Shown: positions 34,926 through 43,407 of the stretch, one piece after another
How the letters are laid out: each line of letters starts with the position of its first letter
How positions within the stretch are numbered: the stretch's first letter is position 1
Position numbers and translations under genes: made by a program
NCBI RefSeq assembly: GCF_022809125.1
Contig: NZ_JALGBI010000001.1
Location: forward strand, 310,001-374,000
Source: Variovorax terrae
GTDB lineage: Bacteria > Pseudomonadota > Gammaproteobacteria > Burkholderiales > Burkholderiaceae_C
Length of the DNA: 64,000 nucleotides
Reading direction: 5' to 3'
The notes under the pieces: model-generated
What the model was told of the DNA's origin: nothing
Database searches by the model: none
What the model saw: the letters and a program-made list of their open reading frames with translations, nothing else

Positions 34926-36011
34926 TCAGGCTTCGCTGCCGGGCTCCAGGCCCAGCTTGCGGCCGGCGTCCACCATCTCCTGCCAGGTCTGCCCGTCCAG
35001 CGTGATGCCGCTGTGCTCGCGCCGCAGGCGCGCCGCGCGCTCGGGCTCGCCGGCCGTCTGCACCGCCGTCTCGAAGCCGGGCGCCGGCGGGCTCTGGCGG
35101 AGCCAGTCCATGAAGGCCAGCGCCTCCTGCTCGAACGCAGCCTGCGTGCCCAGCCGCGCCGGGTCGATCAGCACCGTCAGCATGCCGTTCACCACCGCGC
35201 GCGCGGCATCCGCCGGCGCGTGCCAGGTGCCGCCGCCCGTGAGCGCGCCGCCCAGCAGCTCGCAGGCCACGGCCAGGCCGTAGCCCTTGTGCTCGCCAAA
35301 CGGCATCAGCGCGCCGAACAGGCCCGCGCCGGGGCCGGCCGGCGGCTGCGGCACCACCACCACGCCCGGGTCGGTGGTGGGTTGGCCCGCCGGGTCGATC
35401 AGCAGGCCCGGCGCCACGCGCTCGCCCTTGTTGTGGGCCACGCGCATCTTGCCCTGCGCCACGCGGCTGGTGGCGAAGTCGAGCACGAACGGCGGGCGGC
35501 CCGCGAGCGGCACGCCGATGCAGCAGGGGTTGGTGCCGTAGCGGCCGTCCGCGCCGCCCCAGGGCGCCACCACGGGGCGCGACAGCACGTTGACGAAGTG
35601 CAGCGACACCAGCCCCTGCGCCACCGCCATCTCGGCGAAATGGCCGATGCGGCCCAGGTGGTGTGCGTTGGCCAGCGCCATGATGCAGCTGCCGTGCGCG
35701 CGGGCGCGCGCCAGGCCGAGTTCCATGGCTTGCGCGCCCACCACCTGGCCGTAGCCGCGCTGGCCGTCCAGGCTCAGCAGCGTGCCGCCGTCGAGCAGGG
35801 TCTTGATGCCGGTGTTGGGCTTCAGGCCGCCTTCGAGCACCGCGTCCACATAGCGCGGCAGCATGCCCACGCCATGCGAGTCGTGGCCGCTCAGGTTGGC
35901 CAGCACCAGGTTGGCGGCGACCGTGTCGGCTTCGCCGGGCTGGCTGCCGGCTGCTCTCAAAATGGTAGCAACCCATGACCGCAGCGCCTGGACTTCGAAC
36001 ACTTTTTCCAT
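34926..36011 (-). CDS. Ldh family oxidoreductase (malate/lactate/ureidoglycolate dehydrogenase type)
   Basis: The 361-residue protein has the family signature SGHDSHGVGMLPRYV near the N-terminus, NAHHLGRIGHFAEMA, the cofactor region RYGTNPCCIGVPLAG, VLDFATSRVAQGKMR and FGEHKGYGLAVACELLGG. The active-site His is in DSHG. Members oxidise 2-hydroxy acids with NAD(P). In this cluster it would suit the hydroxy acid released by the FAH-type hydrolase, or the sugar acid itself; both are inferred. The start at 36011 (MEKVFEVQA) has a GGAG about 9 bases upstream. A degenerate GCTCT-N7-GTAGC element (35953-35969) falls within its first codons. Confidence 0.9.
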   Translation of the reverse strand: MEKVFEVQALRSWVATILRAAGSQPGEADTVAANLVLANLSGHDSHGVGMLPRYVDAVLEGGLKPNTGIKTLLDGGTLLSLDGQRGYGQVVGAQAMELGLARARAHGSCIMALANAHHLGRIGHFAEMAVAQGLVSLHFVNVLSRPVVAPWGGADGRYGTNPCCIGVPLAGRPPFVLDFATSRVAQGKMRVAHNKGERVAPGLLIDPAGQPTTDPGVVVVPQPPAGPGAGLFGALMPFGEHKGYGLAVACELLGGALTGGGTWHAPADAARAVVNGMLTVLIDPARLGTQAAFEQEALAFMDWLRQSPPAPGFETAVQTAGEPERAARLRREHSGITLDGQTWQEMVDAGRKLGLEPGSEA

Positions 36012-36075
36012 AAAAACGAGGCTCCATCGCAAGAGGATTGCCGGCGCCGCCGTGCGCGCGGCCCGGGCAGGCCGG

Positions 36076-37602
36076 CTACATCACCGCGCCGACCTGCCAG
36101 GGCACGAATTCGTTCTGCCCGTAGCCGTGGCGCTCGCTCTTGGTCGGCTCGCCCGAGGCGGTGGCCAGCACCAGCTCGAAGATGCGCTGGCCCATGGCCT
36201 GGATCGAGGCCGTGCCGTCGATGATCTCGCCGCAGTTGATGTCCATGTCCTCCTCCTGGCGCTGCCACAGCGCGCTGTTGGTGGCGAGCTTGAGCGAGGG
36301 CGAGGGCGCGCAGCCGTAGGCGCTGCCGCGCCCGGTGGTGAAGCAGATCAGGTTGGCGCCGCCCGCCACCTGGCCGGTGGCGCTGACCGGGTCGTAGCCC
36401 GGCGTGTCCATGTAGACGAAGCCGCGGGCCGCCACCGGCTCGGCGTATTCGTACACCGCCTCCAGGTTGCTGGTGCCGCCCTTGGCGACCGCGCCCAGCG
36501 ATTTCTCCAGGATGGTGGTGAGGCCGCCGGCCTTGTTGCCGGGCGAGGGGTTGTTGTTCATCTCGCCCTGGTTGATCGCGGTGTAGTGCTCCCACCAGCG
36601 GATGCGCTCGACCAGCTTCTGGCCGACCTCGGGCCGCACGGCGCGGCGCGTCAGCAGGTGCTCGGCGCCGTAGATCTCGGGCGTCTCGCTCAGGATGGCC
36701 GTGCCGCCATGCGCCACCAGCAGGTCCACCGCCGCGCCCAGCGCCGGGTTGGCGCTGATGCCCGAGTAGCCGTCCGAGCCGCCGCACTGCAGGCCGATGG
36801 TGATGTGCTCGGCGCCGCAGGGCTCGCGCTGCACCTGGTTGGCGCGCGGCAGCATCTGCTGCACCAGCGCGATGCCCTTTTCCACCGTCCTGCGCGTGCC
36901 GCCGGTGTCCTGGATGTTGAACACCTTGAGCGTGTCGCCCTCGCGCAGGCGGCTGTGGGCCAGCCAGGCGTTGATCTGGTTGGCCTCGCAGCCCAGGCCC
37001 ACCACCAGCACGCCCCAGAAGTTGGCGTGGGTGGCGTAGCCGGCCAGCGTGCGCTCCAGGATCTGCATGCCCAGCCCCTCGGTGTCCATGCCGCAGCCGG
37101 TGCCGTGGGTCAGGGCCACCACCCCGTCCACGTTCGGGAAGGGCGCCAGCGCCGCGGGGTTCGTCTGGCGCGAGAAATGGTCGGCGATGGCGCGCGCCGC
37201 CGTGGCCGAGCAGTTCACGCTGGACAGGATGCCGATGTAGTTGCGCGTGGCGACGCGGCCGTCCGCGCGCCGGATGCCCATGAAGCGGGCTTCGCGCCGC
37301 GCCGGCGCGGGCTTGAGGTCGCTGCCGTAGGCGTAGTCGCGCTCGAACTGGCCCTTGTCGGGCCCCATGTCGAGGTTGTGCGTGTGCACGTGGTCGCCGG
37401 GCGCGATCGGCCGGCTCGCGAAGCCGATGATCTGGTTGTAGCGCCGCACCGGCTCGCCGGGCCCCAGGGCGCGGGCCGCGACCTTGTGGCCGGCCGGCAC
37501 CAGGCCGCGCACGGTGAAGCCCTCGACCGCGGCGCCGCCGACGAGCTGGTTGCGCGCGATCACCACGTCGTCGGCGGGGTGGAGTCGGATGAAAGGGGTC
37601 AT
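36076..37602 (-). CDS. UxaA-family sugar-acid dehydratase (altronate/galactarate dehydratase type)
   Basis: The 508-residue protein combines the N-terminal SAF-like domain (VVIARNQLVGGAAVEGFTVR, VPAGHKVAARAL) and the large UxaA/GarD C-terminal domain in one chain, as in E. coli UxaA. Landmarks are GYRRADG-like GIRRADGRVATRNYIG, THGTGCGMD, GLGCEANQI, GLQCGGSDGYSGISANPALG and the cysteine-rich LICFTTGRGSAYG. Such enzymes use iron and dehydrate aldonates or aldarates to 2-keto-3-deoxy acids. I chose ATG 37602 over a TTG at 37611. The neighbours (TRAP transporter, SDR, FAH hydrolase) support a dehydratase of an imported sugar acid; altronate, fuconate and galactarate cannot be distinguished. Confidence 0.9.
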   Translation of the reverse strand: MTPFIRLHPADDVVIARNQLVGGAAVEGFTVRGLVPAGHKVAARALGPGEPVRRYNQIIGFASRPIAPGDHVHTHNLDMGPDKGQFERDYAYGSDLKPAPARREARFMGIRRADGRVATRNYIGILSSVNCSATAARAIADHFSRQTNPAALAPFPNVDGVVALTHGTGCGMDTEGLGMQILERTLAGYATHANFWGVLVVGLGCEANQINAWLAHSRLREGDTLKVFNIQDTGGTRRTVEKGIALVQQMLPRANQVQREPCGAEHITIGLQCGGSDGYSGISANPALGAAVDLLVAHGGTAILSETPEIYGAEHLLTRRAVRPEVGQKLVERIRWWEHYTAINQGEMNNNPSPGNKAGGLTTILEKSLGAVAKGGTSNLEAVYEYAEPVAARGFVYMDTPGYDPVSATGQVAGGANLICFTTGRGSAYGCAPSPSLKLATNSALWQRQEEDMDINCGEIIDGTASIQAMGQRIFELVLATASGEPTKSERHGYGQNEFVPWQVGAVM

Positions 37603-37623
37603 GGGGGGCAAGCTCCGCGGCCG

Positions 37624-39018
37624 TCAGAAGAACATCCTGGGGATCCACAGCACCACTGACGGCACGTAGGTGATGATGACCAGGCTGATCAGCAGCGGCA
37701 CCAGCCAGGGCAGGATGGCCAGGGTGGTGCGTTCGAACGACAGCCCCGCCACGCGCGCCAGCACGAACAGCACCATGCCCATGGGCGGGTGCAGCAGGCC
37801 GATCATCAGGTTGAGCACCATCACCAGGCCGAAGTGCACCGGGTCGATGCCCAGCTGGGTCGCGATCGGCAGCAGGATGGGCACGAGGATGGTGATGGCC
37901 GCCGTCGGCTCCAGGAAGCAGCCCACGAACAGCATCAACAGGTTGGCCAGCAGCAGGAACACCCAGGCGTCCCGGGTGAAGCCCAGCACCCACTGCGCGA
38001 TCTCGGCCGTGACGCCGGTGGCGGTCAGCATCCAGCCGAAGATCGAGGCGGCCGCCACGATGAACAGCACCGTGGCCGTGGTCTCGATGGTGTCCAGGCA
38101 GACCTTGACGAACATCTTCCAGTGCAGCGTGCGGTACCAGGCGAAGCCCAGGATCATGGCCCAGACGCAGGCCGCGATCGCGCCTTCGGTGGGCGTGAAC
38201 AGGCCGGTGGTCATGCCGCCGATCAGCAGCACCGGCGTCATGATGGGCAGCAGGGCCTCGAAGCGGAAGATCCGGTCGACCACGAACAGCGAGGCCAGGC
38301 CGATGAAGACGGAGATCTGGGCTGGCGCGCCGAACTTGTCGATCACGACCCACAGCAACAGCGGCCAGCCGATCACCACGGCCAGCTCCGACAGCGCCTT
38401 GATCAGGCGCGGGCTGGAGAAGGCCACGTCGCGGCCCCACTGGTTCTTGTGGGCGTACCAGGCCACCGTGAGCATCATCAGCACGGTCATGATCGCGCCG
38501 GGCAGCAAGCCGGCCAGGAACAGCGCGCCGACCGAGACGTTGCCCATCATCCCGTAGATCACGAACGGCAGGCTCGGCGGAATGATGGGCCCCAGCGTGG
38601 CCGAGGCCGCGGTGACGCCGACCGCGAACTCGGTGCTGTAGCCGTGCTCCTTCATGGCCTTGATCTCGATCGTGCCCAGGCCGGCCGCGTCGGCGATGGC
38701 CGTGCCGCTCATGCCGGCGAACACCACCGAGCCCACGATGTTCACGTGGCCCAGGCCGCCCTTGAGCCAGCCCACCAGCGCGAGCGCGAAGTTGTAGATG
38801 CGGGTGGTGATGCCGGCGTTGTTCATCAGGTTGCCGGCCAGGATGAAGAAGGGCACGGCCAGCAGCGGGAAGCTGTCGATGCCGCTGACCATGCGGTGGA
38901 TCACCACGAATGGCGGCAGGTTGCCCGAGAGCAGGATGAAAGCCAGCGAGGCGCCGGCCATGGCGATGGCCACCGGGATGCCGCCGGCCATGAAGAACAG
39001 GAAGAAGATCTTGAGCAT
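37624..39018 (-). CDS. dctM: TRAP transporter large permease subunit (DctM family)
   Basis: The 464-residue protein has about 12 hydrophobic helices and TRAP-T large subunit landmarks: FFMAGGIPVAIAMAGASLAF, AVPFFILAGNLMNNAGI, NIVGSVVFAGMSGTAIADAA (with the conserved SGTA), TEFAVGVTAASATLGPIIPP and PMGMVLFV. It couples sodium-driven substrate uptake with DctQ and the periplasmic receptor DctP. Only 13 to 18 bases separate it from its neighbours, so it is part of a single transcript. It is somewhat longer than usual because of an insert of about 40 residues near the middle. Confidence 0.95.
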   Translation of the reverse strand: MLKIFFLFFMAGGIPVAIAMAGASLAFILLSGNLPPFVVIHRMVSGIDSFPLLAVPFFILAGNLMNNAGITTRIYNFALALVGWLKGGLGHVNIVGSVVFAGMSGTAIADAAGLGTIEIKAMKEHGYSTEFAVGVTAASATLGPIIPPSLPFVIYGMMGNVSVGALFLAGLLPGAIMTVLMMLTVAWYAHKNQWGRDVAFSSPRLIKALSELAVVIGWPLLLWVVIDKFGAPAQISVFIGLASLFVVDRIFRFEALLPIMTPVLLIGGMTTGLFTPTEGAIAACVWAMILGFAWYRTLHWKMFVKVCLDTIETTATVLFIVAAASIFGWMLTATGVTAEIAQWVLGFTRDAWVFLLLANLLMLFVGCFLEPTAAITILVPILLPIATQLGIDPVHFGLVMVLNLMIGLLHPPMGMVLFVLARVAGLSFERTTLAILPWLVPLLISLVIITYVPSVVLWIPRMFF

Positions 39019-39036
39019 GAGGGGGCCTTGGTCGGG

Positions 39037-39594
39037 TCAGTGGTCGGCCAGCGAGGATTCGGGGCGCTCGAGCACGCTGTAGCCGCGCCGCCAGTGCACG
39101 CGCGTGACCTGCACCGAGCGCCAGGCCATGGCGACGAAGCCGAACAGGCAGACGCCGTAGACGATGTTCATCGGCGCGTCCACGATGGTCATGCGGGTGT
39201 TGCCGCCGATCTTGAGCATCATCTGCACCGTCATCACGGCCGCCGCGGCGAAGAAGGCAGTGCGCAGCACGTCCACCGCGCGCGACAGCCAGCGCCCTAT
39301 CGCGGCGGGCATGTGGCGGTAGAAGAAATCGACCTGGATCTGGTTGTTCTTCGCCACCCCGATCGCCGCGCCGATGAAGACCACGCCGATCAGCATGTAG
39401 CGCGCCACCTCTTCGGTCCAGGCGGCCGAGTCGTTCAGCACGTAGCGGGTGACGAACTGGTAGAACACCGTGAGGCCGAGCAGCCAGAACAGCGCCAGCG
39501 CGATCCAGCCCTCGGCGATGGTGTCCGACAGGTCCACCGCCTCGTCCTCGGCATGGAAATGCCCGTCGTCGTCAATGATTTTTGCTTCAGCCAT
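39037..39594 (-). CDS. dctQ: TRAP transporter small permease subunit (DctQ family)
   Basis: The 185-residue protein has four hydrophobic helices and the DctQ motifs FYQFVTRYVLNDSAAWTEEV and RYMLIGVVFIGAAIGVAKNNQIQVD. A long acidic N-terminus (DDDGHFHAEDEAVDLSD) precedes helix 1. It partners DctM in the membrane. The start ATG at 39594 is the only sensible one. It lies between dctP and dctM, the usual order. Confidence 0.93.
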   Translation of the reverse strand: MAEAKIIDDDGHFHAEDEAVDLSDTIAEGWIALALFWLLGLTVFYQFVTRYVLNDSAAWTEEVARYMLIGVVFIGAAIGVAKNNQIQVDFFYRHMPAAIGRWLSRAVDVLRTAFFAAAAVMTVQMMLKIGGNTRMTIVDAPMNIVYGVCLFGFVAMAWRSVQVTRVHWRRGYSVLERPESSLADH

Positions 39595-39701
39595 GTCCAG
39601 CTCTCCAAGGCGCGTGCCGCTTCAGGGGGGAGCGCGGCGAAACCCGTTCGCAGGCGCCCGCGGAGCCGGCGGCACGCCGTGTGCCGGCCCGGCGGTGGGT
39701 G

Positions 39702-40694
39702 TCACTTGATCGCGAGGATGCGGTCGTAGTCCTGCTGGCGGTAGCCGTGGTCGGTCGGCTTGGTGTTCTTGAGCACGGCTTCGCGGAAGGCGTTCTTGTC
39801 CACCGTGATCACGTTGTTGCCCTTCTTCTTGAACTCCTCGGTGAGCCGGGCTTCGGAGGCGATGATCTCGCGGCCCGTCTTCTCGGCGGCCTCCTGCATC
39901 ACCTCGGTGAAGATCTTCTTCTCGTCGGCCGACAGCTTGCTCCACAGCGGGCCGCCCACCACGGTGAGCAGCGAGTCGATGATGTGGCCGGTCAGCGAGA
40001 TGTTCTTCTGCACCTCGAAGAACTTCTTGGCCTCGATCGTGGGCAGCGGGTTCTCCTGCGCGTCCACGGTGCCGTTCTGCAGCGCGAGGTAGACCTCGGC
40101 GAAGGCGATCGGCGTGGCGTTGGCGCCCAGCGATTTCGGGAAGGCCAGGTAGGCCGGGGCGTCGGGCACGCGGATCTTCAGGCCCTTCATGTCCTCGGGC
40201 TTGCTCACGGGCCGCGCGGCGCTGGAGGTCACGTGGCGCGCGCCGTAGTAGTTGAGCGCCGTGATGTGGTTGCCGGTCTTGTCGTCGTAGCCCTTGGCCA
40301 GCTCCAGGAACACGTCGCTCTTGGCGTACTTGAGCTGGTGCTCGGCATCGCGGAAGATGAACGGGAAGTAGGTGATGGCCAGCGGCTTGTAGCTGTTGCC
40401 GGCGAAGCTCGCGCCGGTCAGGATGATGTCCACCGTGCCCAGGGTCAGGCCCTGGTTGATGTCGGCCTCCTTGCCCAGGCTGGAGGCGGGAAACACCTGG
40501 ATCTCGTACTTGCCGTTGGTGCGCTTCTTGATCTCCTCGCCGGCCCAGACCGAGTACTTGTGGAACGGCTCGGAGGTTTCGTACACATGGGCCCATTTCA
40601 GCTTGGTCTGCGCGTGGGCGATGCCGAAAGCGCCGAACGTCCCCGTCAGCAGGGCGCAGGCAGCTATTGTCTTGATAGCGATCCGCTTGCTCAT
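39702..40694 (-). CDS. dctP: TRAP transporter substrate-binding protein (DctP family)
   Basis: The 330-residue protein has a signal peptide ending AHA at residue 28, followed by LKWAHVYETSEPFHKYS, the family opening. Further landmarks are NGKYEIQVFPASSLGKEADI, GLKIRVPDAPAYL (with the Arg that binds the substrate carboxylate) and NGTVDAQENPLPTIEAKKF. The receptor captures a sugar acid in the periplasm for DctQM. The start at 40694 is set by GGAG 6 bases upstream. Codons about 6-11 coincide with a dispersed 17-base repeat (40663-40679), an oddity discussed separately. Confidence 0.94.
   Translation of the reverse strand: MSKRIAIKTIAACALLTGTFGAFGIAHAQTKLKWAHVYETSEPFHKYSVWAGEEIKKRTNGKYEIQVFPASSLGKEADINQGLTLGTVDIILTGASFAGNSYKPLAITYFPFIFRDAEHQLKYAKSDVFLELAKGYDDKTGNHITALNYYGARHVTSSAARPVSKPEDMKGLKIRVPDAPAYLAFPKSLGANATPIAFAEVYLALQNGTVDAQENPLPTIEAKKFFEVQKNISLTGHIIDSLLTVVGGPLWSKLSADEKKIFTEVMQEAAEKTGREIIASEARLTEEFKKKGNNVITVDKNAFREAVLKNTKPTDHGYRQQDYDRILAIK
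40663..40679. repeat. GCTAT-N7-ATAGC element inside the dctP signal-peptide codons
   Basis: GCTATTGTCTTGATAGC on the plus strand is the same 17-base imperfect palindrome seen at 1308-1324 and 34844-34860. Read on the minus strand it encodes part of the dctP signal peptide (AIKTIA) and uses ATA, a codon otherwise avoided in this GC-rich DNA. On that strand it and the following TGCC match copy B at 19 of 21 bases. Confidence 0.6.
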
Positions 40695-40731
40695 GAATGT
40701 CTCCTCGATGGTGGATGGGAAGATGCTGGCC

Positions 40732-41445
40732 TCAGGGTGGGTGGTTCTTCTTCGCGCGGCGCCAGCTCGCGCTGAATCGGGCATGCGACTTGTCCAGGTG
40801 CCGGTGCATCGCGGCGCGCGCCGCCTCGGCGTCGTGCGCGCGGATGGCGTCGTGGATCGCCTCGTGCTCGGCGATGGCCGAGCGCCAGGACTGCACGGTT
40901 TCGAAATAATCGCCCAGCCGCTCGAACAGCGGCCCGCGGCGCGACTCCCAGAAGCCCTGCACGGTGTCCACCAGCACGCCGTTGTCGCTGGCCTGCACGA
41001 TCGCCATGTGGAAGGCGCGGTCGCCGTCCAGCGGCGCCACGCCGCGCGCGGCTTCGGCGCGCATCGCGTCGAGCGCGCGGCCCAGGGCCTCAAGATCCTT
41101 GCGCCGGCCCTGCGCGGCGGCGAGGGCGGCGGTTTCGCCCTCGATCACGCGGCGCGCGCGAATCAGCTCCAGCGGGCCCCACTCGTTGGACGCCGGGCCG
41201 GCGTCCTGCGCGGCGCGCTCGATCACGTAGACGCCGGATCCCGTGAGCACCTCGACCCAGCCTTCCACCTCCAGCGCGATCAGCGCCTCGCGCACCGAAG
41301 GCCGGCTCACGCCGAGCTGGCGCGCCAGGTCGCGCTCGGCCGGCAGGCGCGCGCCGACGGCGAACTCGCCCGCGCTGATGAGCTTGCGCAACTGGTCCGC
41401 GATCTGGCGGTACAGGCGTTGGGATTCGACGATTTGCAGCGGCAC
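40732..41445 (-). CDS. GntR family regulator, FadR/FCD subfamily
   Basis: The 237-residue protein begins at a GTG codon (41445). The winged-helix domain (LYRQIADQLRKLISAGEFAV, PAERDLARQLGVSRPSVREA, VEVLTGSGVYV) is followed by an FCD ligand domain with metal-binding histidines (DRAFHMAIVQAS, EHEAIHDAI, AAMHRHLDKSH). FCD regulators respond to carboxylic acids. It is divergent from the SDR and FAH genes and lies upstream of the transporter genes on the same strand, so it probably represses both sides until the sugar acid or a catabolite is present. A palindrome in the divergent gap is a good operator candidate. Confidence 0.93.
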   Translation of the reverse strand: MPLQIVESQRLYRQIADQLRKLISAGEFAVGARLPAERDLARQLGVSRPSVREALIALEVEGWVEVLTGSGVYVIERAAQDAGPASNEWGPLELIRARRVIEGETAALAAAQGRRKDLEALGRALDAMRAEAARGVAPLDGDRAFHMAIVQASDNGVLVDTVQGFWESRRGPLFERLGDYFETVQSWRSAIAEHEAIHDAIRAHDAEAARAAMHRHLDKSHARFSASWRRAKKNHPP

Positions 41446-41478
41446 GGCGGGGGTGTTAAGGGTTAGCCAGAAGTGGCC

Positions 41479-41495
41479 AAGTGGTCAGGCCAATT
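41479..41495. promoter_or_regulatory. putative GntR/FCD operator
   Basis: AAGTGGTCAGGCCAATT is a 17-base near-palindrome (two mismatched pairs) centred on A41487, with the TGGT-N3-GCCA core close to the TGGT-N-ACCA sites bound by FadR/FCD proteins. It lies 35 bases upstream of the regulator's GTG and 88 bases upstream of the divergent SDR gene, in position to control both. Confidence 0.55.
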
Positions 41496-41583
41496 CATAA
41501 TCCCATGAACCGGAACGCTCCCATATCCGGCAAAACCCTGAAGGCGCCGCAGCGGCGCCGCCCGCTGATTCGGAGAGGCACTC

Positions 41584-42330
41584 ATGAGACTCAAAAGCAA
41601 GACAGCGCTGGTCACCGCGGCCGGCCAGGGCATCGGCCGCGCGAGCGCGCTGGCGCTGGCGGCACAGGGCGCCCAGGTCTGGGCGACCGACCTCAACCCC
41701 CGGCTGCTGGACGGCTACGACGGCATCGCCAATGTGCGCACGGCTCCGCTCGACGTGCTGGACAAGGCCGCCATCGAGCGGCTGGTGGCGCAACTGCCGG
41801 CGCTCGACGTGCTGTTCAACTGCGCGGGCTTCGTGCACAACGGCACCATCCTGCAGGCCACCGACGAGGAATGGGACTTCGCGTTCAACCTCAACGTGCG
41901 CTCGCAGTTCTGGGCGATCCAGGCCGCGCTGCCGCGCATGCTGGCCAACCGCGGCGGCCAGGGCGGCGGCAGCATCATCAACATGGCCAGCGTCTGCGGC
42001 AGCCTCAAGGGCCTGCCCAGCCGCTTCATCTACGGCGCCTCCAAGGCCGCCGTGGTCGGCCTGACCAAGAGCGTGGCGGCCGACTTCGTGGGCCGCGGCA
42101 TCCGCTGCAATGCCATTGCCCCGGGCACGGTGGACACGCCCTCGCTGGCCGAGCGCATCAACAGCTATGACGACCCGGCCGAAGCGCGCAAAAACTTCGT
42201 GGCGCGCCAGCCGATGGGGCGGCTGGCCCAGGCCCACGAGATCGCGCCCATCGTGGTCTACCTCGCCAGCGACGAATCGGTGTTCGCCACCGGCCAGGTG
42301 TTTTCGGTGGACGGCGGCATGACGATCTGA
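41584..42330 (+). CDS. SDR oxidoreductase, 2-keto-3-deoxy-L-fuconate dehydrogenase-like
   Basis: The 248-residue classical SDR has TAAGQGIG (11-18), CAGFVHNGTILQ, Ser136 and YGASK (Tyr150, Lys154), then GIRCNAIAPGTVDTPSLAER. The FVHNGTILQ and GTVDTPSL stretches resemble 2-keto-3-deoxy-L-fuconate 4-dehydrogenases more than general SDRs. It would oxidise C4 of the dehydratase product to a 2,4-diketo-3-deoxy acid. It is the first gene after the GntR operator, with FAH following. Exact sugar specificity is inferred. Confidence 0.8.
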   Translation: MRLKSKTALVTAAGQGIGRASALALAAQGAQVWATDLNPRLLDGYDGIANVRTAPLDVLDKAAIERLVAQLPALDVLFNCAGFVHNGTILQATDEEWDFAFNLNVRSQFWAIQAALPRMLANRGGQGGGSIINMASVCGSLKGLPSRFIYGASKAAVVGLTKSVAADFVGRGIRCNAIAPGTVDTPSLAERINSYDDPAEARKNFVARQPMGRLAQAHEIAPIVVYLASDESVFATGQVFSVDGGMTI

Positions 42331-42417
42331 GCGGGCCTGAGCCGGCCGGCCGCGTGAGCGCGTACAGTCCGGCAGGCACGCCCCGTGTGCAATCCCTGAC
42401 AAGCAGAAAGGAAAAGA

Positions 42418-43266
42418 ATGAAACTCGTTCGCTATGGCAACCCCGGCAAGGAAAAACCGGGCCTCATCGACGCCGAAGGCCGGCTGCGCGACCTCAGCGC
42501 GGTCGTCCCCGACATCGGCCCGGGCCAGCTCGGCGATGCGGCGCTGGCCAAACTGCGCAAGCTCAAGGCCGACAAGCTGCCGCTGGTGCGCGGCAAGCCG
42601 CGCTTCGGCGCGCCGGTGGCCGGCATCGGCAAGTTCATCGCCATCGGCCTGAACTACTCCGACCATGCGGCCGAGACCGGCTCGCCGATCCCTAAGGAGC
42701 CCATCGTCTTCATGAAGGCCACGAGCTGCATCCAGGGCGCGAACGACCCGGTGATGCTGCCCAAGGGCTCGGTCAAGTCCGACTGGGAAGTCGAGCTCGG
42801 CGTGGTCATCGGCACGCGGGCCCGCTATGTGTCGCAGAAGGCCGCGCTCGACCATGTGGCGGGCTACTGCGTGGTCAACGACGTGAGCGAGCGCGAGTTC
42901 CAGCTCGAGCGCGGCCCGCAGTGGGACAAGGGCAAGGGCTGCGACACCTTCGGCCCGATCGGCCCCTGGCTGGTGACGCGCGACGAGGTGGAGAACCCGC
43001 AGAAGCTCAAGCTCTGGCTTGACCTCAACGGCCGGCGCGTGCAGGACGGCAGCACGAAAACCATGATCTTCGGCGTGGCCAAGCTGGTGAGCTACGTCAG
43101 CCAGTTCATGACGCTGGAGCCCGGCGACGTGATCACCACCGGCACGCCGCCCGGCGTCGGCCTGGGAATGAAGCCGCCGGTGTTCCTGAAGAAGGGCGAC
43201 GTGATGACCCTGGGCATCGAGGGCCTGGGCGAGCAGCGCCAGCTGGTGGTGCCGTTCAAGCTTTAG
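42418..43266 (+). CDS. FAH-family hydrolase (2,4-diketo-3-deoxy-sugar-acid hydrolase type)
   Basis: The 282-residue protein has the fumarylacetoacetase fold: FIAIGLNYSDHAAETGSPIP, DWEVELGVVIG with metal ligands Glu124 and Glu126, VVNDVSEREFQ with Asp155, KGCDTFGPIGPWLV, and the closing ITTGTPPGVGLGMKPP. This matches bacterial proteins acting on 2,4-diketo-3-deoxy-fuconate/rhamnonate (often mis-annotated ureidoglycolate lyase). It should split the diketo acid into pyruvate and a hydroxy acid such as lactate or glycolate. A AAGGAAAAG ribosome site precedes the ATG. It is the last gene of the plus-strand arm of the cluster. Confidence 0.88.
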   Translation: MKLVRYGNPGKEKPGLIDAEGRLRDLSAVVPDIGPGQLGDAALAKLRKLKADKLPLVRGKPRFGAPVAGIGKFIAIGLNYSDHAAETGSPIPKEPIVFMKATSCIQGANDPVMLPKGSVKSDWEVELGVVIGTRARYVSQKAALDHVAGYCVVNDVSEREFQLERGPQWDKGKGCDTFGPIGPWLVTRDEVENPQKLKLWLDLNGRRVQDGSTKTMIFGVAKLVSYVSQFMTLEPGDVITTGTPPGVGLGMKPPVFLKKGDVMTLGIEGLGEQRQLVVPFKL

Positions 43267-43321
43267 GTTGTCCCATTGCCCCGGTGGCCGGCGCATTCGC
43301 AGCGCCTGCCACCGCTGAATT

Positions 43322-43338
43322 CAAGGGTTTACCCCTTG
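43322..43338. promoter_or_regulatory. inverted repeat CAAGGG-N5-CCCTTG upstream of tetR
   Basis: It is a perfect 6-base inverted repeat with a 5-base spacer, followed by two CTAG words (43344 and 43358), about 95 bases upstream of the TetR start. It may be a regulator site of the same broad type as at 5026-5043, or a weak terminator for the FAH gene. Evidence is only symmetry and position. Confidence 0.3.
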
Positions 43339-43407
43339 GCCGCCTAGTCCGCGGTCTCTAGAAATAATCCCCAGGTCACGTTGGCGTCACGGAATTCGTG
43401 CAAAATA

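Noticed and set aside
35957..38440. 827-residue open frame on the minus strand
   Set aside because: It runs out of frame through three clearly assigned genes (dctM, uxaA-type dehydratase, Ldh) and is Arg/Gly/Ala-rich low-complexity sequence.
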